Below the pieces are notes generated by a model. It saw nothing but the letters and a program-made list of their open reading frames with translations, did not search any database and had not been told where the DNA came from. A stretch of DNA of 64,000 nucleotides. Origin: Frateuria hangzhouensis. GTDB lineage: Bacteria; Pseudomonadota; Gammaproteobacteria; Xanthomonadales; Rhodanobacteraceae. Position numbers and translations under genes: made by a program. The stretch is from positions 1-64,000 of the forward strand of contig NZ_JAPMIU010000005.1 in the NCBI RefSeq assembly GCF_026410505.1, in the 5' to 3' direction. Shown piece by piece: positions 8,518-15,400 of this stretch; position 1 is the first letter of the stretch, and each line of letters begins with the position of its first letter.

Positions 8518-9219
8518 TCAGAGTGCACTTTCCGCATTCTTCTTGGGGCGGCCGATCCTGGCCGGACCCGCACGGCGCCCCAGTTGCGCCTCGATGGCTG
8601 CACGGAAGCGGTCCGTACCCAACGCGTGCCGACGTTGCAGGTGCAGACGTATGGCCGTGAGATCGTCATCCGAAATGGCTTGCCTGACCAGTTCGCGATA
8701 GGCGTACTGCCGGGACTCCGCATCACGGCCCAGGGACAGAAAGTTCGGGTGCGGCGTGACCAGCGCGTCGTGCCTTCCATGCGCATTGGCGCCGTAGCTC
8801 GACCAGCGATAGCCATCGGGGTCCTCCACCATGCGGGCACGCACCGGGTTGAGCTCGATGTACCGGTAGCAATGCAACAGATAGCTCTCGCGGTCCACGG
8901 GACACGCCTTGTAGCGTCCCTCCCACAGCGTTCCGGTGCGATGGTGGCGATCGTTGATATAGCGCACGTACCTGCGCCCGAGCGCCTGCATCAGCGTCGC
9001 TACCTGGCCGGAACAGGTAGGCGTAAGCAGCAGATGCACGTGGTTGGTCATCAGCACGTAGGCATGCACGGCGCAATGCTTGCGCAAGGCGAGTTCCTTA
9101 AACTCCTGCAGGTAACGCAGGTAGTCGGCCTCCTCGAAGAAACAGGGTTGCCGATCGTTGCCTCGCTGCACGACGTGCTGAGGGATACCTGGCAGATCGA
9201 GCCTTGGCTGGCGTGGCAT
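8518..9219 (-). CDS. REP-associated tyrosine transposase (RAYT), copy 2
   Basis: 233 residues, the same length as and closely similar to the copy at 5964-6665. It retains HxH in MTNHVHLLLTP, GRRYVRYINDRHHRTGTLWE and YRYIELNPVRARM, so the HUH nuclease appears intact. The C-terminus is again AT-hook-like (IGRPKKN). The start MPRQPRLDL at 9219 is shared with copy 1. It sits just upstream of the restriction-modification cassette. Differences from copy 1 are mostly conservative substitutions, so the duplication is not very recent. Confidence 0.9.
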   Translation of the reverse strand: MPRQPRLDLPGIPQHVVQRGNDRQPCFFEEADYLRYLQEFKELALRKHCAVHAYVLMTNHVHLLLTPTCSGQVATLMQALGRRYVRYINDRHHRTGTLWEGRYKACPVDRESYLLHCYRYIELNPVRARMVEDPDGYRWSSYGANAHGRHDALVTPHPNFLSLGRDAESRQYAYRELVRQAISDDDLTAIRLHLQRRHALGTDRFRAAIEAQLGRRAGPARIGRPKKNAESAL

Positions 9220-9318
9220 GGGGTAGTTCGCTAGGCGAGAGAGCCCAAAAGGCTGCGGCAACCCTTTGCGATTCGCTGTCGGCGCGGACAGCCGCTCATT
9301 GTCAGAAAAGTGCACTCT
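8520..9318 (-). mobile_element. RAYT/REP unit 2 with inverted-repeat ends
   Basis: AGAGTGCACTTTCC at 8520-8533 and GAAAAGTGCACTCT at 9305-9318 bracket the second RAYT gene exactly as in unit 1. Just outside, at 9319 onward, the sequence ggctcgggttttg is shared with the same position beside unit 1, so a larger segment than the IR-bounded unit was duplicated. The 140 bases 8380-8519 between this unit and the frameshifted gene hold nothing recognisable. Confidence 0.7.
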
Positions 9319-9346
9319 GGCTCGGGTTTTGTCGAAGAGCTATGCG

Positions 9347-9377
9347 CCTATTGACCCCGGCGGCGAAATGGTGACCC
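9347..9377 (+). repeat. 31-base direct repeat, copy B (left of the R-M cassette)
   Basis: Reads cctattgacccc then GGCGGCGAAATGGTGACC and c. With the copy at 14084-14114 it brackets the restriction-modification genes in direct orientation. Confidence 0.8.
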
Positions 9378-9394
9378 GGGTTTCCTTTGAGGCG

Positions 9395-9405
9395 CCCCCC
9401 CCCCC
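9395..9405 (+). repeat. Run of 11 C residues upstream of the methyltransferase
   Basis: A homopolymer of 11 C followed by gggcggg, 65 bases before the methyltransferase ATG, in the likely promoter or leader region. Runs of this length are prone to slippage in replication and to sequencing error. Confidence 0.8.
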
Positions 9406-9455
9406 GGGCGGGTCATGTGGCGCGGCATGCTCGACTCCGTCGCACACTTTGAGAA

Positions 9456-9483
9456 CGGAATAGGACACAATGTCCGCATTCCG
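9456..9483 (+). promoter_or_regulatory. Dyad operator overlapping the methyltransferase start
   Basis: GGACA (9463-9467), CAA, TGTCC (9471-9475) form a perfect 5-bp inverted repeat, extended outward by CGGAAT (9456-9461) and ATTCCG (9478-9483). The ATG at 9470-9472 lies in its centre. It closely resembles the AGGACA-N3-TGTCCT site that, as I recall it, the M.SsoII methyltransferase binds through its N-terminal HTH to repress its own gene. The protein encoded here has such an HTH, so autorepression is a reasonable inference. Confidence 0.65.
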
Positions 9484-10747
9484 TCCCGCCGAGCGCCTTG
9501 CCATGTCCGAAGACCGCAAGCTCCTTTCCGAAGTCCGCAGGCGCTACACACAGGAGCAACTCGCCCAGTTGCTGAACACCACGGCCCGAAACATCCGACG
9601 CTGGGAGGTAGGGGAAACCGACCCTCCGCCCTATCTGGCCGATGCCATCCGCCAGCGACTGCTGCCGCTAGCCGATCCCCATGAGCAGGAGGAGCATGAC
9701 TTCCGGTTCATCGACCTGTTCGCCGGCATCGGCGGCATCCGCATGGCCTTCGAGGCCCACGGTGGCCGCTGCGTGTTCACCAGCGAATGGAACACTTACG
9801 CCCAGAAGACCTACCTGGCCAACTTCCCGGAGTCGGCCCACACCCTGGAAGGTGACATTACCAAGGTGGACGAGCGCGACATCCCCGACCATGACGTGCT
9901 GCTGGCGGGCTTCCCCTGCCAGCCCTTCAGTATTGCCGGGGTATCGAAGAAGAACGCCCTGGGTCGCGCCCACGGCTTTGCCGACGAAACCCAAGGCACC
10001 CTGTTCTTCGATGTGGCCCGCATTATTGCGGCCAAGCGGCCCGCGGCCTTCCTGCTCGAGAACGTCAAGAACCTCGTCAGCCACGACAAGGGCAACACTT
10101 TCCGGGTCATCAGGAAGGTGCTGGAGGAAGAGCTGGGCTACCACATTGCCTGTAAAGTGGTGGACGGCGCGCACTTCGTGCCCCAGCACCGCGAGCGCAT
10201 TCTGATCGTGGGCTTCCGCGAGAAGACCGATTTCGGCTTTTCTGACCTTGTTCTGCCGGAACATAAGCCGACCATGAAGGAAATTCTGCATCCGCAGGAC
10301 GGCAGCGAGAAACCAGAGGGACACTACACCACAGGCCCGAAGGCCAAGGTGGACGAGCGCTACACGCTCACACCCAAACTTTGGGCCTACCTGCAGGCCT
10401 ATGCGGCAAAGCACCGCGCTGCAGGCAATGGCTTCGGCTTTGGCCTAGTCGGCCCGGACAGCGTGTCCCGCACGCTGTCGGCCCGCTACTACAAGGACGG
10501 CTCGGAGATCCTCGTGTCACAGGGGCCGCGTAAACGCCCGCGCCGGCTCACGCCGCGGGAGTGCGCCCGCCTGATGGGCTTCCCGGATGACTTCATTATT
10601 CCGGTCAGCGACACGCAGGCCTACAAGCAGTTCGGGAACAGTGTGGTCATGCCGGTGATGCGGGAAGTCGCCCGCGCCATGAAGCCGCGGATCATGGAGC
10701 TCATCGACCCGGAGCTGGCCAAGCAGAGATCCCTGCTGGTTGCCTGA
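9470..10747 (+). CDS. DNA (cytosine-5)-methyltransferase with N-terminal HTH (Dcm/M.SsoII type)
   Basis: 425 residues. Residues about 18-55 form a lambda-repressor-like helix-turn-helix (RRYTQEQLAQLLNTTARNIR). The C5-methyltransferase domain follows: motif I DLFAGIGGI (82-90, AdoMet), motif IV GFPCQPFS with catalytic Cys150, motif VI LLENVKN, motif VIII QHRERI, then the target recognition region and motif X (YKQFGNSVVMPV). HTH-plus-C5-methylase architecture is that of M.EcoRII, Dcm and M.SsoII, which modify CCWGG or CCNGG, so a CC-N-GG-type target is predicted. An internal start at 9503 is possible. Vsr follows after 6 bases. It protects host DNA against the endonuclease encoded at 12071-13687. 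Confidence 0.92.
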   Translation: MSAFRPAERLAMSEDRKLLSEVRRRYTQEQLAQLLNTTARNIRRWEVGETDPPPYLADAIRQRLLPLADPHEQEEHDFRFIDLFAGIGGIRMAFEAHGGRCVFTSEWNTYAQKTYLANFPESAHTLEGDITKVDERDIPDHDVLLAGFPCQPFSIAGVSKKNALGRAHGFADETQGTLFFDVARIIAAKRPAAFLLENVKNLVSHDKGNTFRVIRKVLEEELGYHIACKVVDGAHFVPQHRERILIVGFREKTDFGFSDLVLPEHKPTMKEILHPQDGSEKPEGHYTTGPKAKVDERYTLTPKLWAYLQAYAAKHRAAGNGFGFGLVGPDSVSRTLSARYYKDGSEILVSQGPRKRPRRLTPRECARLMGFPDDFIIPVSDTQAYKQFGNSVVMPVMREVARAMKPRIMELIDPELAKQRSLLVA

Positions 10748-10753
10748 GTACGC

Positions 10754-11158
10754 ATGGACATCGTGGATCGGCCCACTCGCAGCCGGATGATGTCCGGCAT
10801 CCGCGGCAAGAACACCATGCCGGAACTGACCGTGCGCAGCTTTCTGCACCGTGCAGGACTGCGCTTCCGCCTTCACGCCAAACTGCCCGGCAAACCCGAC
10901 CTAGTGTTTCCCAAGTACCGCACGGTGGTCTTCGTGCACGGCTGCTTCTGGCACCGGCACGAGGATTGCCGATATGCCACGACACCAGCCAGCAATCCGG
11001 AATTTTGGCAGCACAAATTTGCGGCCAATGTCCGTCGCGACGCAAAGGTCAGGGAGCAACTGGCAGAGCTAGGCTGGCGCGCATTGGTAATCTGGGCTTG
11101 CCAGTTAAATGAGCCCCGCCTCCGAGCGCTCGCCATGGAAATCCGGCAGGGAAAGTAG
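10754..11158 (+). CDS. vsr: Very short patch repair endonuclease
   Basis: 134 residues. Family landmarks are MMSGIRGKNTMPE, the catalytic Asp49 in GKPDLVF, and zinc ligands in HGCFWHRHEDC plus a later Cys in VIWACQL. Vsr nicks 5-prime to the T of T:G mismatches created when 5-methylcytosine deaminates, limiting C-to-T mutation at methylated sites. Its position 6 bases after the methyltransferase indicates co-transcription and matched sequence specificity. Length matches E. coli Vsr (about 156) with a slightly shorter C-terminus. It is convergent with the HNH gene 40 bases downstream. Confidence 0.93.
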   Translation: MDIVDRPTRSRMMSGIRGKNTMPELTVRSFLHRAGLRFRLHAKLPGKPDLVFPKYRTVVFVHGCFWHRHEDCRYATTPASNPEFWQHKFAANVRRDAKVREQLAELGWRALVIWACQLNEPRLRALAMEIRQGK

Positions 11159-11198
11159 CGACCCGATTCCTCCGAATGTGGCTACCCCGTTTTGACAC

Positions 11199-11951
11199 TT
11201 AAACCGGAATCTTTGCAACGTGCTTTCTGAGCACTTGACGGAGTTCCAACCTGTTCTTAGCGAAGTGAAGTTCGCGGTGATGATGCGGACACAGTGCCGC
11301 AGCATTCACCAAACTGTCGTCTCCCTTCTCTGACAGCGGGGTTATGTGGTGCACTTCAAGGTACGAGGCTCCGTTGTCCTTAAGAAAGAGCACGCAGGTG
11401 CAGCCAGGCATCTCGCATTTTCCGCTTGCCCTGATCAAGGCACCCGCAGCCACAATTGGGCTTCGGATGAATTCGGTCCGATCAACCTTGCGGGTCTTCG
11501 GCTTCCCTTTCGCCTTTTTTGCCAGAGCCATAATCTTCTTGGCGGCCTCCTGCGCAGCTTTGGCTATGTCGGCTGCGGTGGGGGCTGACGGCTGCTTTCT
11601 GCCGGGGGCTATGGTGGAAACGACTTTCTCGATGAATAGACAAGCCCCAACGTTGCCAATCAAAACGTAATCGCCCTTCCTTAGCCACGACGCGATTTCA
11701 TGGCCCATCCTTGGCTCCGGCGTTCGAGTCGCCCCCTTTCTGAGAGCATGATAGTAGGAGGCGCCGACTGATTTTTTGACCGGGTCCCCGAGCACCGTGA
11801 TCTTGAATTCTTCGGCTGGCCGACTTTCCGACCCTGAAATACCCGAATCCTCGATCGCTGCCACCTGTTGCTTGTTCGGCACGTAGGCCTTCTTAGCGAC
11901 GTCGGTCTTTGAAACCTTCTTTACACCGTAGTTATCGAAACTGATCGCCAT
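11199..11951 (-). CDS. HNH endonuclease within the R-M cassette
   Basis: About 250 residues from the ATG at 11951, preceded by AAGGGG; an in-frame ATG at 12014 is possible. The C-terminal HNH domain (about 170-240) shows Cys pairs (KCEMPGCTC), the LEVHHITPLSEKGDDSLVNA core with the His-His, and CPHHHRELH. A central Ala/Lys-rich segment (AADIAKAAQEAAKKIMALAK) looks like a helical linker. The N-terminal half has no recognised fold. It lies between Vsr and the restriction enzyme, on the opposite strand from both. It may be a second, possibly modification-dependent, nuclease of the cassette, but this is inference from position only. Confidence 0.75.
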   Translation of the reverse strand: MAISFDNYGVKKVSKTDVAKKAYVPNKQQVAAIEDSGISGSESRPAEEFKITVLGDPVKKSVGASYYHALRKGATRTPEPRMGHEIASWLRKGDYVLIGNVGACLFIEKVVSTIAPGRKQPSAPTAADIAKAAQEAAKKIMALAKKAKGKPKTRKVDRTEFIRSPIVAAGALIRASGKCEMPGCTCVLFLKDNGASYLEVHHITPLSEKGDDSLVNAAALCPHHHRELHFAKNRLELRQVLRKHVAKIPV

Positions 11952-12070
11952 ACTTACCCCTTGGTCGTCCGCGAGGTACGCGGCGTAGGCGCGAGCCTCC
12001 CATGGCTGCGCCACGAACTCAAGATGGAGAACGGGGATGCGAACAATGGACGGAGCAATGGGGAGCTTTA

Positions 12071-13687
12071 ATGGGTACGGAGGGAATTACAGACTCGCCC
12101 TCCAGACGGCCCCTGCCGCAGTCGTCTCGCTCCACCGGCTACGCGGGCGATCGCCTGGCAACACGCTCGCATGCATGCCACGTCGCCCACGCCTCCAGCT
12201 TGCAGGTGCCCCCCCCACGTCACCCAGCGCCGTGTCGATGGCTGCGCAATGGGACGGACGCAGCCATCAGCGACCTTGCTACCACGATAGCGACCCACAC
12301 GCTACGCGCTGACGGCTTTGCAGTGATTCTTGCCGCAGGTAACCTCGTGCCAAGTGAGCACGCGAGCCTCCCTGTGGAATCTTTCCCCGACCTCTCCACA
12401 CTTGTTTCCCGCTTCCGGCACCTCGGCGCGACCCGGGTCTTCTACAAATTGCTGAGCGAAAACGACAACAGCAAGCAACAGATTTACCTCGGCAGCAGCT
12501 TTGGCGTCCTGACGTATTTCCCGTACGGACCCGTTCGACCGGAGGCGGGGGCGAAGGACCCGACCTTCAAGGCGCCGCTCGAATTTTTCTGGGTTGGCCC
12601 AACGACCTCGGAAAGGGCTCCCAATGCACAGCTGATCCTCTACTCAGGCTATCCAGAAGTGAGGCTTTCCGGGTTCCTGCGTGGCTGTCGAACTGGCCCG
12701 AATGAGCACCTGCGCCCCATCCCGAAAGAACACCGACGCGGTGTCGATGGCCGCGTTCTCTTCTTCGGCATAACCACAAGCAATCAGACCCTTGCGTACT
12801 TGGCACCGACAGGATCGGCGCTCGCAGCCGAAGCCATTCTGGCTTCGCATTCCGAGACGGGGTTGTTCCAGGAACTCGCGATTGCCGGTCCAACAGCCGG
12901 GGACTCCAAGTCACTCCTGCTAGCGAGACTTCGCGAGATCCAGCAGCTCGGGGCGGTTCCATCTATGAGATTGAACAATGCAGGCGAGCGTATCCCGTAC
13001 AAGGCGCGCAATGGTGGTGGCTACACGCTGGAAGCCCTGTTGGGCATCAAGCCCAACGGAGACGCCTCTCCTGACTATCTGGGATGGGAAGTAAAGGCGT
13101 TCGGCGGCAGTTACCTTACGCTCATCACACCGGAACCCGACGGGGGCTACTACGGTTCGGAAGGTGTCGGCGCGTTCGTGCGCCGGTATGGGCGCCACGT
13201 AGCTGAAAAGGACCAGATGTACTTCACGGGGCGTCACTATTACGACCGGCCCGATACGACGACGTCCATGACTCTAGGTCTCATAGGGTTTGACGCCGCC
13301 AAGGGCGTCATCACCGATGCGGGCGGCCGCATAGTACTCACTGATAGAAACGGCAGCGAGGCTGCAACATGGAGCTACAGCCAGTTACTTACCCACTGGA
13401 ATCGCAAGCATGCGTCTGCTGCGTACGTGCCTTATACAAGCCAGCGCAGCAGCGAACCAACCTATCGCTACCAGAACCCGGTGCTGCTTGGCGAAAGGAC
13501 CGACTTCGCCAAGTATCTCAGCGCCATAGCCAAAGGGTTCGTGGCCTTCGATCCTGGCTCGAAGGTCGATGGCCTCACAACCGCACGCCCGAAAGTGAAG
13601 GCACGGAGCCAGTTCAGGATTCCCCGGGAGCGTCTGCCGGTTCTATACGAGAGCTTCGAAGAGCTCGACCTGACCCAAGGGACCTAA
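12071..13687 (+). CDS. MvaI/BcnI-family type II restriction endonuclease
   Basis: About 538 residues from the ATG at 12071 (GGGGAG at proper spacing); the frame opens at 12002. The first 60-80 residues are Ser/Arg/His-rich and look non-native, so the true start may be later or affected by the C8 run at 12209. The C-terminal half holds the catalytic region of the MvaI/BcnI family: NGGGYTLEALLGIKPNG then SPDYLGWEVKAFGG, giving the metal-binding D...ExK at about residues 334-343. MvaI and BcnI cut CCWGG and CCSGG as monomers, which fits the Dcm-like methylase in the cassette. The N-terminal extension (80-330) may bind DNA or oligomerise. Confidence 0.82.
   Translation: MGTEGITDSPSRRPLPQSSRSTGYAGDRLATRSHACHVAHASSLQVPPPRHPAPCRWLRNGTDAAISDLATTIATHTLRADGFAVILAAGNLVPSEHASLPVESFPDLSTLVSRFRHLGATRVFYKLLSENDNSKQQIYLGSSFGVLTYFPYGPVRPEAGAKDPTFKAPLEFFWVGPTTSERAPNAQLILYSGYPEVRLSGFLRGCRTGPNEHLRPIPKEHRRGVDGRVLFFGITTSNQTLAYLAPTGSALAAEAILASHSETGLFQELAIAGPTAGDSKSLLLARLREIQQLGAVPSMRLNNAGERIPYKARNGGGYTLEALLGIKPNGDASPDYLGWEVKAFGGSYLTLITPEPDGGYYGSEGVGAFVRRYGRHVAEKDQMYFTGRHYYDRPDTTTSMTLGLIGFDAAKGVITDAGGRIVLTDRNGSEAATWSYSQLLTHWNRKHASAAYVPYTSQRSSEPTYRYQNPVLLGERTDFAKYLSAIAKGFVAFDPGSKVDGLTTARPKVKARSQFRIPRERLPVLYESFEELDLTQGT
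12209..12216 (+). repeat. Run of 8 C residues inside the restriction enzyme 5-prime region
   Basis: Eight consecutive C residues in the doubtful N-terminal part of the endonuclease frame. A gain or loss of one base would connect the conserved frame to a different upstream start. Confidence 0.7.
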
Positions 13688-14312
13688 CGATATCGCGAGT
13701 GAACTAAATGCTGAGAGCTCTTGCGGGTAACGCGCCAGAAAAGTGCTCTGACCCGGGCGTTAGGAACTCCGGGGTATGGCTCCGAACCCCCGCTCTGAAT
13801 GGTCGCGTTCCGCCGGCACCCGCGTTGCAAGGCAGGACCGCGCGCGCACCGAGCCACGAACGAGTGGGCCTTCGAGCCCGCGACTCTGTGCAGCGCCTCG
13901 CTCGCACCTGGACGGCCACCGTGAAAACCGACGAGTGTTTGGGCAGCAAAAGGGCCGCTACCGCGGCCCTAACCAGAACGGTGACTGGCGCGCTCCTGGC
14001 GCCGGATCGAACGCAACGGACAGCGGAGCCTCAAGCAACCGGGATACCCCTACCCCGCGCACGCGGGCGGGAGAACTCTGTGTCTATTGACCCCAGCGGC
14101 GAAATGGTGACCCCGTTCGTTCGGCCGGGCGTTTCTCGCTACTGGCTGCGCACCTGCACGTCTCGTGTCCTATTGGGCAACTACGCCTTTTTTCCTCCGT
14201 CGCCCAGCCAAGCGTTTCCGCTCACTGCAGCCAACGTACGGAGCCTTCTTAAGCCACACTCCGGCCTACGCAGCTGAAGCCAACACAGGTGGCTCTCTGG
14301 GTAATTCAAAGG
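13688..14312. other. Gene-poor stretch right of the R-M cassette
   Basis: No convincing gene. It contains a RAYT-end-like string (aaaagtgctctgaccc, about 13739-13754), a GC palindrome (gggccgc-tacc-gcggccc, about 13951-13968) and the third direct-repeat copy at 14084. The one long rightward frame has shuffled, Arg/Pro-rich composition and spans the repeat, so it is not called. Confidence 0.6.
14084..14114 (+). repeat. 31-base direct repeat, copy C (right of the R-M cassette)
   Basis: Reads ctattgacccca then GCGGCGAAATGGTGACCCC. It differs from the copy at 9347 at few positions and has the same orientation. Together they bracket about 4.7 kb containing only the restriction-modification genes. 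Confidence 0.8.
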
Positions 14313-14525
14313 CTACGGCTTTAACGACCAAAGCAGGAAAAAGCCACCGGCCACACACAAAAAACCAGCAAGCAAAGGTGCCAAAACAACAAGTCGCGAA
14401 TCCGGCTTATGGCAAGCAACCTTCACGGAGAAAGCTAAACCACGCTTAATCATAAAAGCGCCAAGCCAAACAACGATCACGACTGCAGATAGATATGCAA
14501 CCTTAAGTACAAGAGCTGCGTCCAT
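14313..14525 (-). CDS. Small two-TM membrane protein, third gene of the DCD/TS operon
   Basis: 70 residues, about half in two hydrophobic helices: 5-25 (LVLKVAYLSAVVIVVWLGAF) and 46-67 (VLAPLLAGFLCVAGGFFLLW), joined by a basic loop (IKRGLAFSVKVACHK). It starts 9 bases after the stop of the thymidylate-synthase-fold gene, so it is almost certainly co-transcribed with it. No family recognised. Small two-TM proteins in nucleotide-linked conflict operons are often effectors or membrane partners; that role is only a suggestion here. The first operon gene also carries a TM helix, so the two may form a membrane complex. Confidence 0.7.
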   Translation of the reverse strand: MDAALVLKVAYLSAVVIVVWLGAFMIKRGLAFSVKVACHKPDSRLVVLAPLLAGFLCVAGGFFLLWSLKP

Positions 14526-14534
14526 AGCCTCTCT

Positions 14535-15392
14535 TTACGCCGCCAACCTAGGATTACGCGCCAAAAGGCGCAACGAATAAGCCTCGAAGTCCGTGATCTC
14601 TCCTTCTGACCACGAGCCACCGCGTCTCCATACGCGCTCAGCCTCAGCGAGCCGCAACAAGCTTTTTGCGTCTTGGATCGGCGGCATCTTTTCTTCAACC
14701 AATGCCAACGGGTCCAGCCGAGAGATCTTTCGGGCCATTTCGAAGTGGCGCTCGTAAATATGCATGGATGCCGCATAATGGTAGTAATTACCGAGCCGCA
14801 AACCAAGCTCGACCGCCATTAACTCTTGCAAAGTCGTAAACAAGAATACGTCGTAGGGGACACCCCAAATAACGTCGTTACTCCTCATGTTCACGAATGC
14901 ATGCAGCGCCCCCTCTCTAGCAATGAATTGAATCGTATTCGTGCATGACAAGTCGCTTGTGGGTGCAGATACGTCTTTCTCCCGCCTCAACGAAAGAACC
15001 GCTCGACGCGTTGTCGGCTCACGCCGAAGGAGAGCCTTCACGTTCTCCCATTGAGAGGATTCCACATCCTGACCAAAGATCGTAGCACCGTAGCAACTTC
15101 CCCTTATTTGCCCTTCATCGGCGAAGTCTCTCCACTTAGGCGCATAAAACGCCAAAGGTTCAACGGAACGCTCACCCCGCAAGTTCCAAGCAAGCTCTGC
15201 GATGGCCAAGGAGGCACTCCATCGACGTCCTGGGATGATAGTTAGCCTTTGGCGGGGGTCTGTGACGACAAATGAGACACCCAATAACTCGCGTGTTAGA
15301 AGACCGCGAGGATCCACCTCAACGCCTTGAGTCATCACCGCGCGGCAAAGCTCAATTTGGACACGGCTGGAGGAACAGCAGCTGATGTTCAT
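14535..15392 (-). CDS. Thymidylate-synthase-fold enzyme, predicted dCMP (hydroxy)methylase
   Basis: 285 residues aligning along their length with ThyA. Conserved positions: Glu66 in IAELAWNLRG, Trp87 (PKWRDFADE), Tyr101 (SCYGATIF), Arg129-Arg130, the nucleophile Cys150 (DLSCTNTIQF), Arg170, Asp173, His211 and Tyr213 (SMHIYERH). The ThyA motif RSxDVFLGxPFN reads RSNDVIWGVPYD here, so the Asn that selects uracil is Asp181. The same change is found in phage dCMP hydroxymethylase, and engineered Asn-to-Asp ThyA accepts dCMP. A dCMP-specific enzyme is therefore predicted, methylating or hydroxymethylating position 5. The canonical ThyA is elsewhere (56544). It starts 8 bases after the DCD-fold gene. 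AT-richer than the core genes. Confidence 0.8.
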   Translation of the reverse strand: MNISCCSSSRVQIELCRAVMTQGVEVDPRGLLTRELLGVSFVVTDPRQRLTIIPGRRWSASLAIAELAWNLRGERSVEPLAFYAPKWRDFADEGQIRGSCYGATIFGQDVESSQWENVKALLRREPTTRRAVLSLRREKDVSAPTSDLSCTNTIQFIAREGALHAFVNMRSNDVIWGVPYDVFLFTTLQELMAVELGLRLGNYYHYAASMHIYERHFEMARKISRLDPLALVEEKMPPIQDAKSLLRLAEAERVWRRGGSWSEGEITDFEAYSLRLLARNPRLAA

Positions 15393-15400
15393 AGGCTCTC

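Noticed and set aside
13708-14277. Rightward 189-codon open frame right of the endonuclease
   Set aside because: Spans the direct repeat copy at 14084, Arg/Pro/Ala-rich with no domain and no ribosome site; read as degraded mobile DNA.
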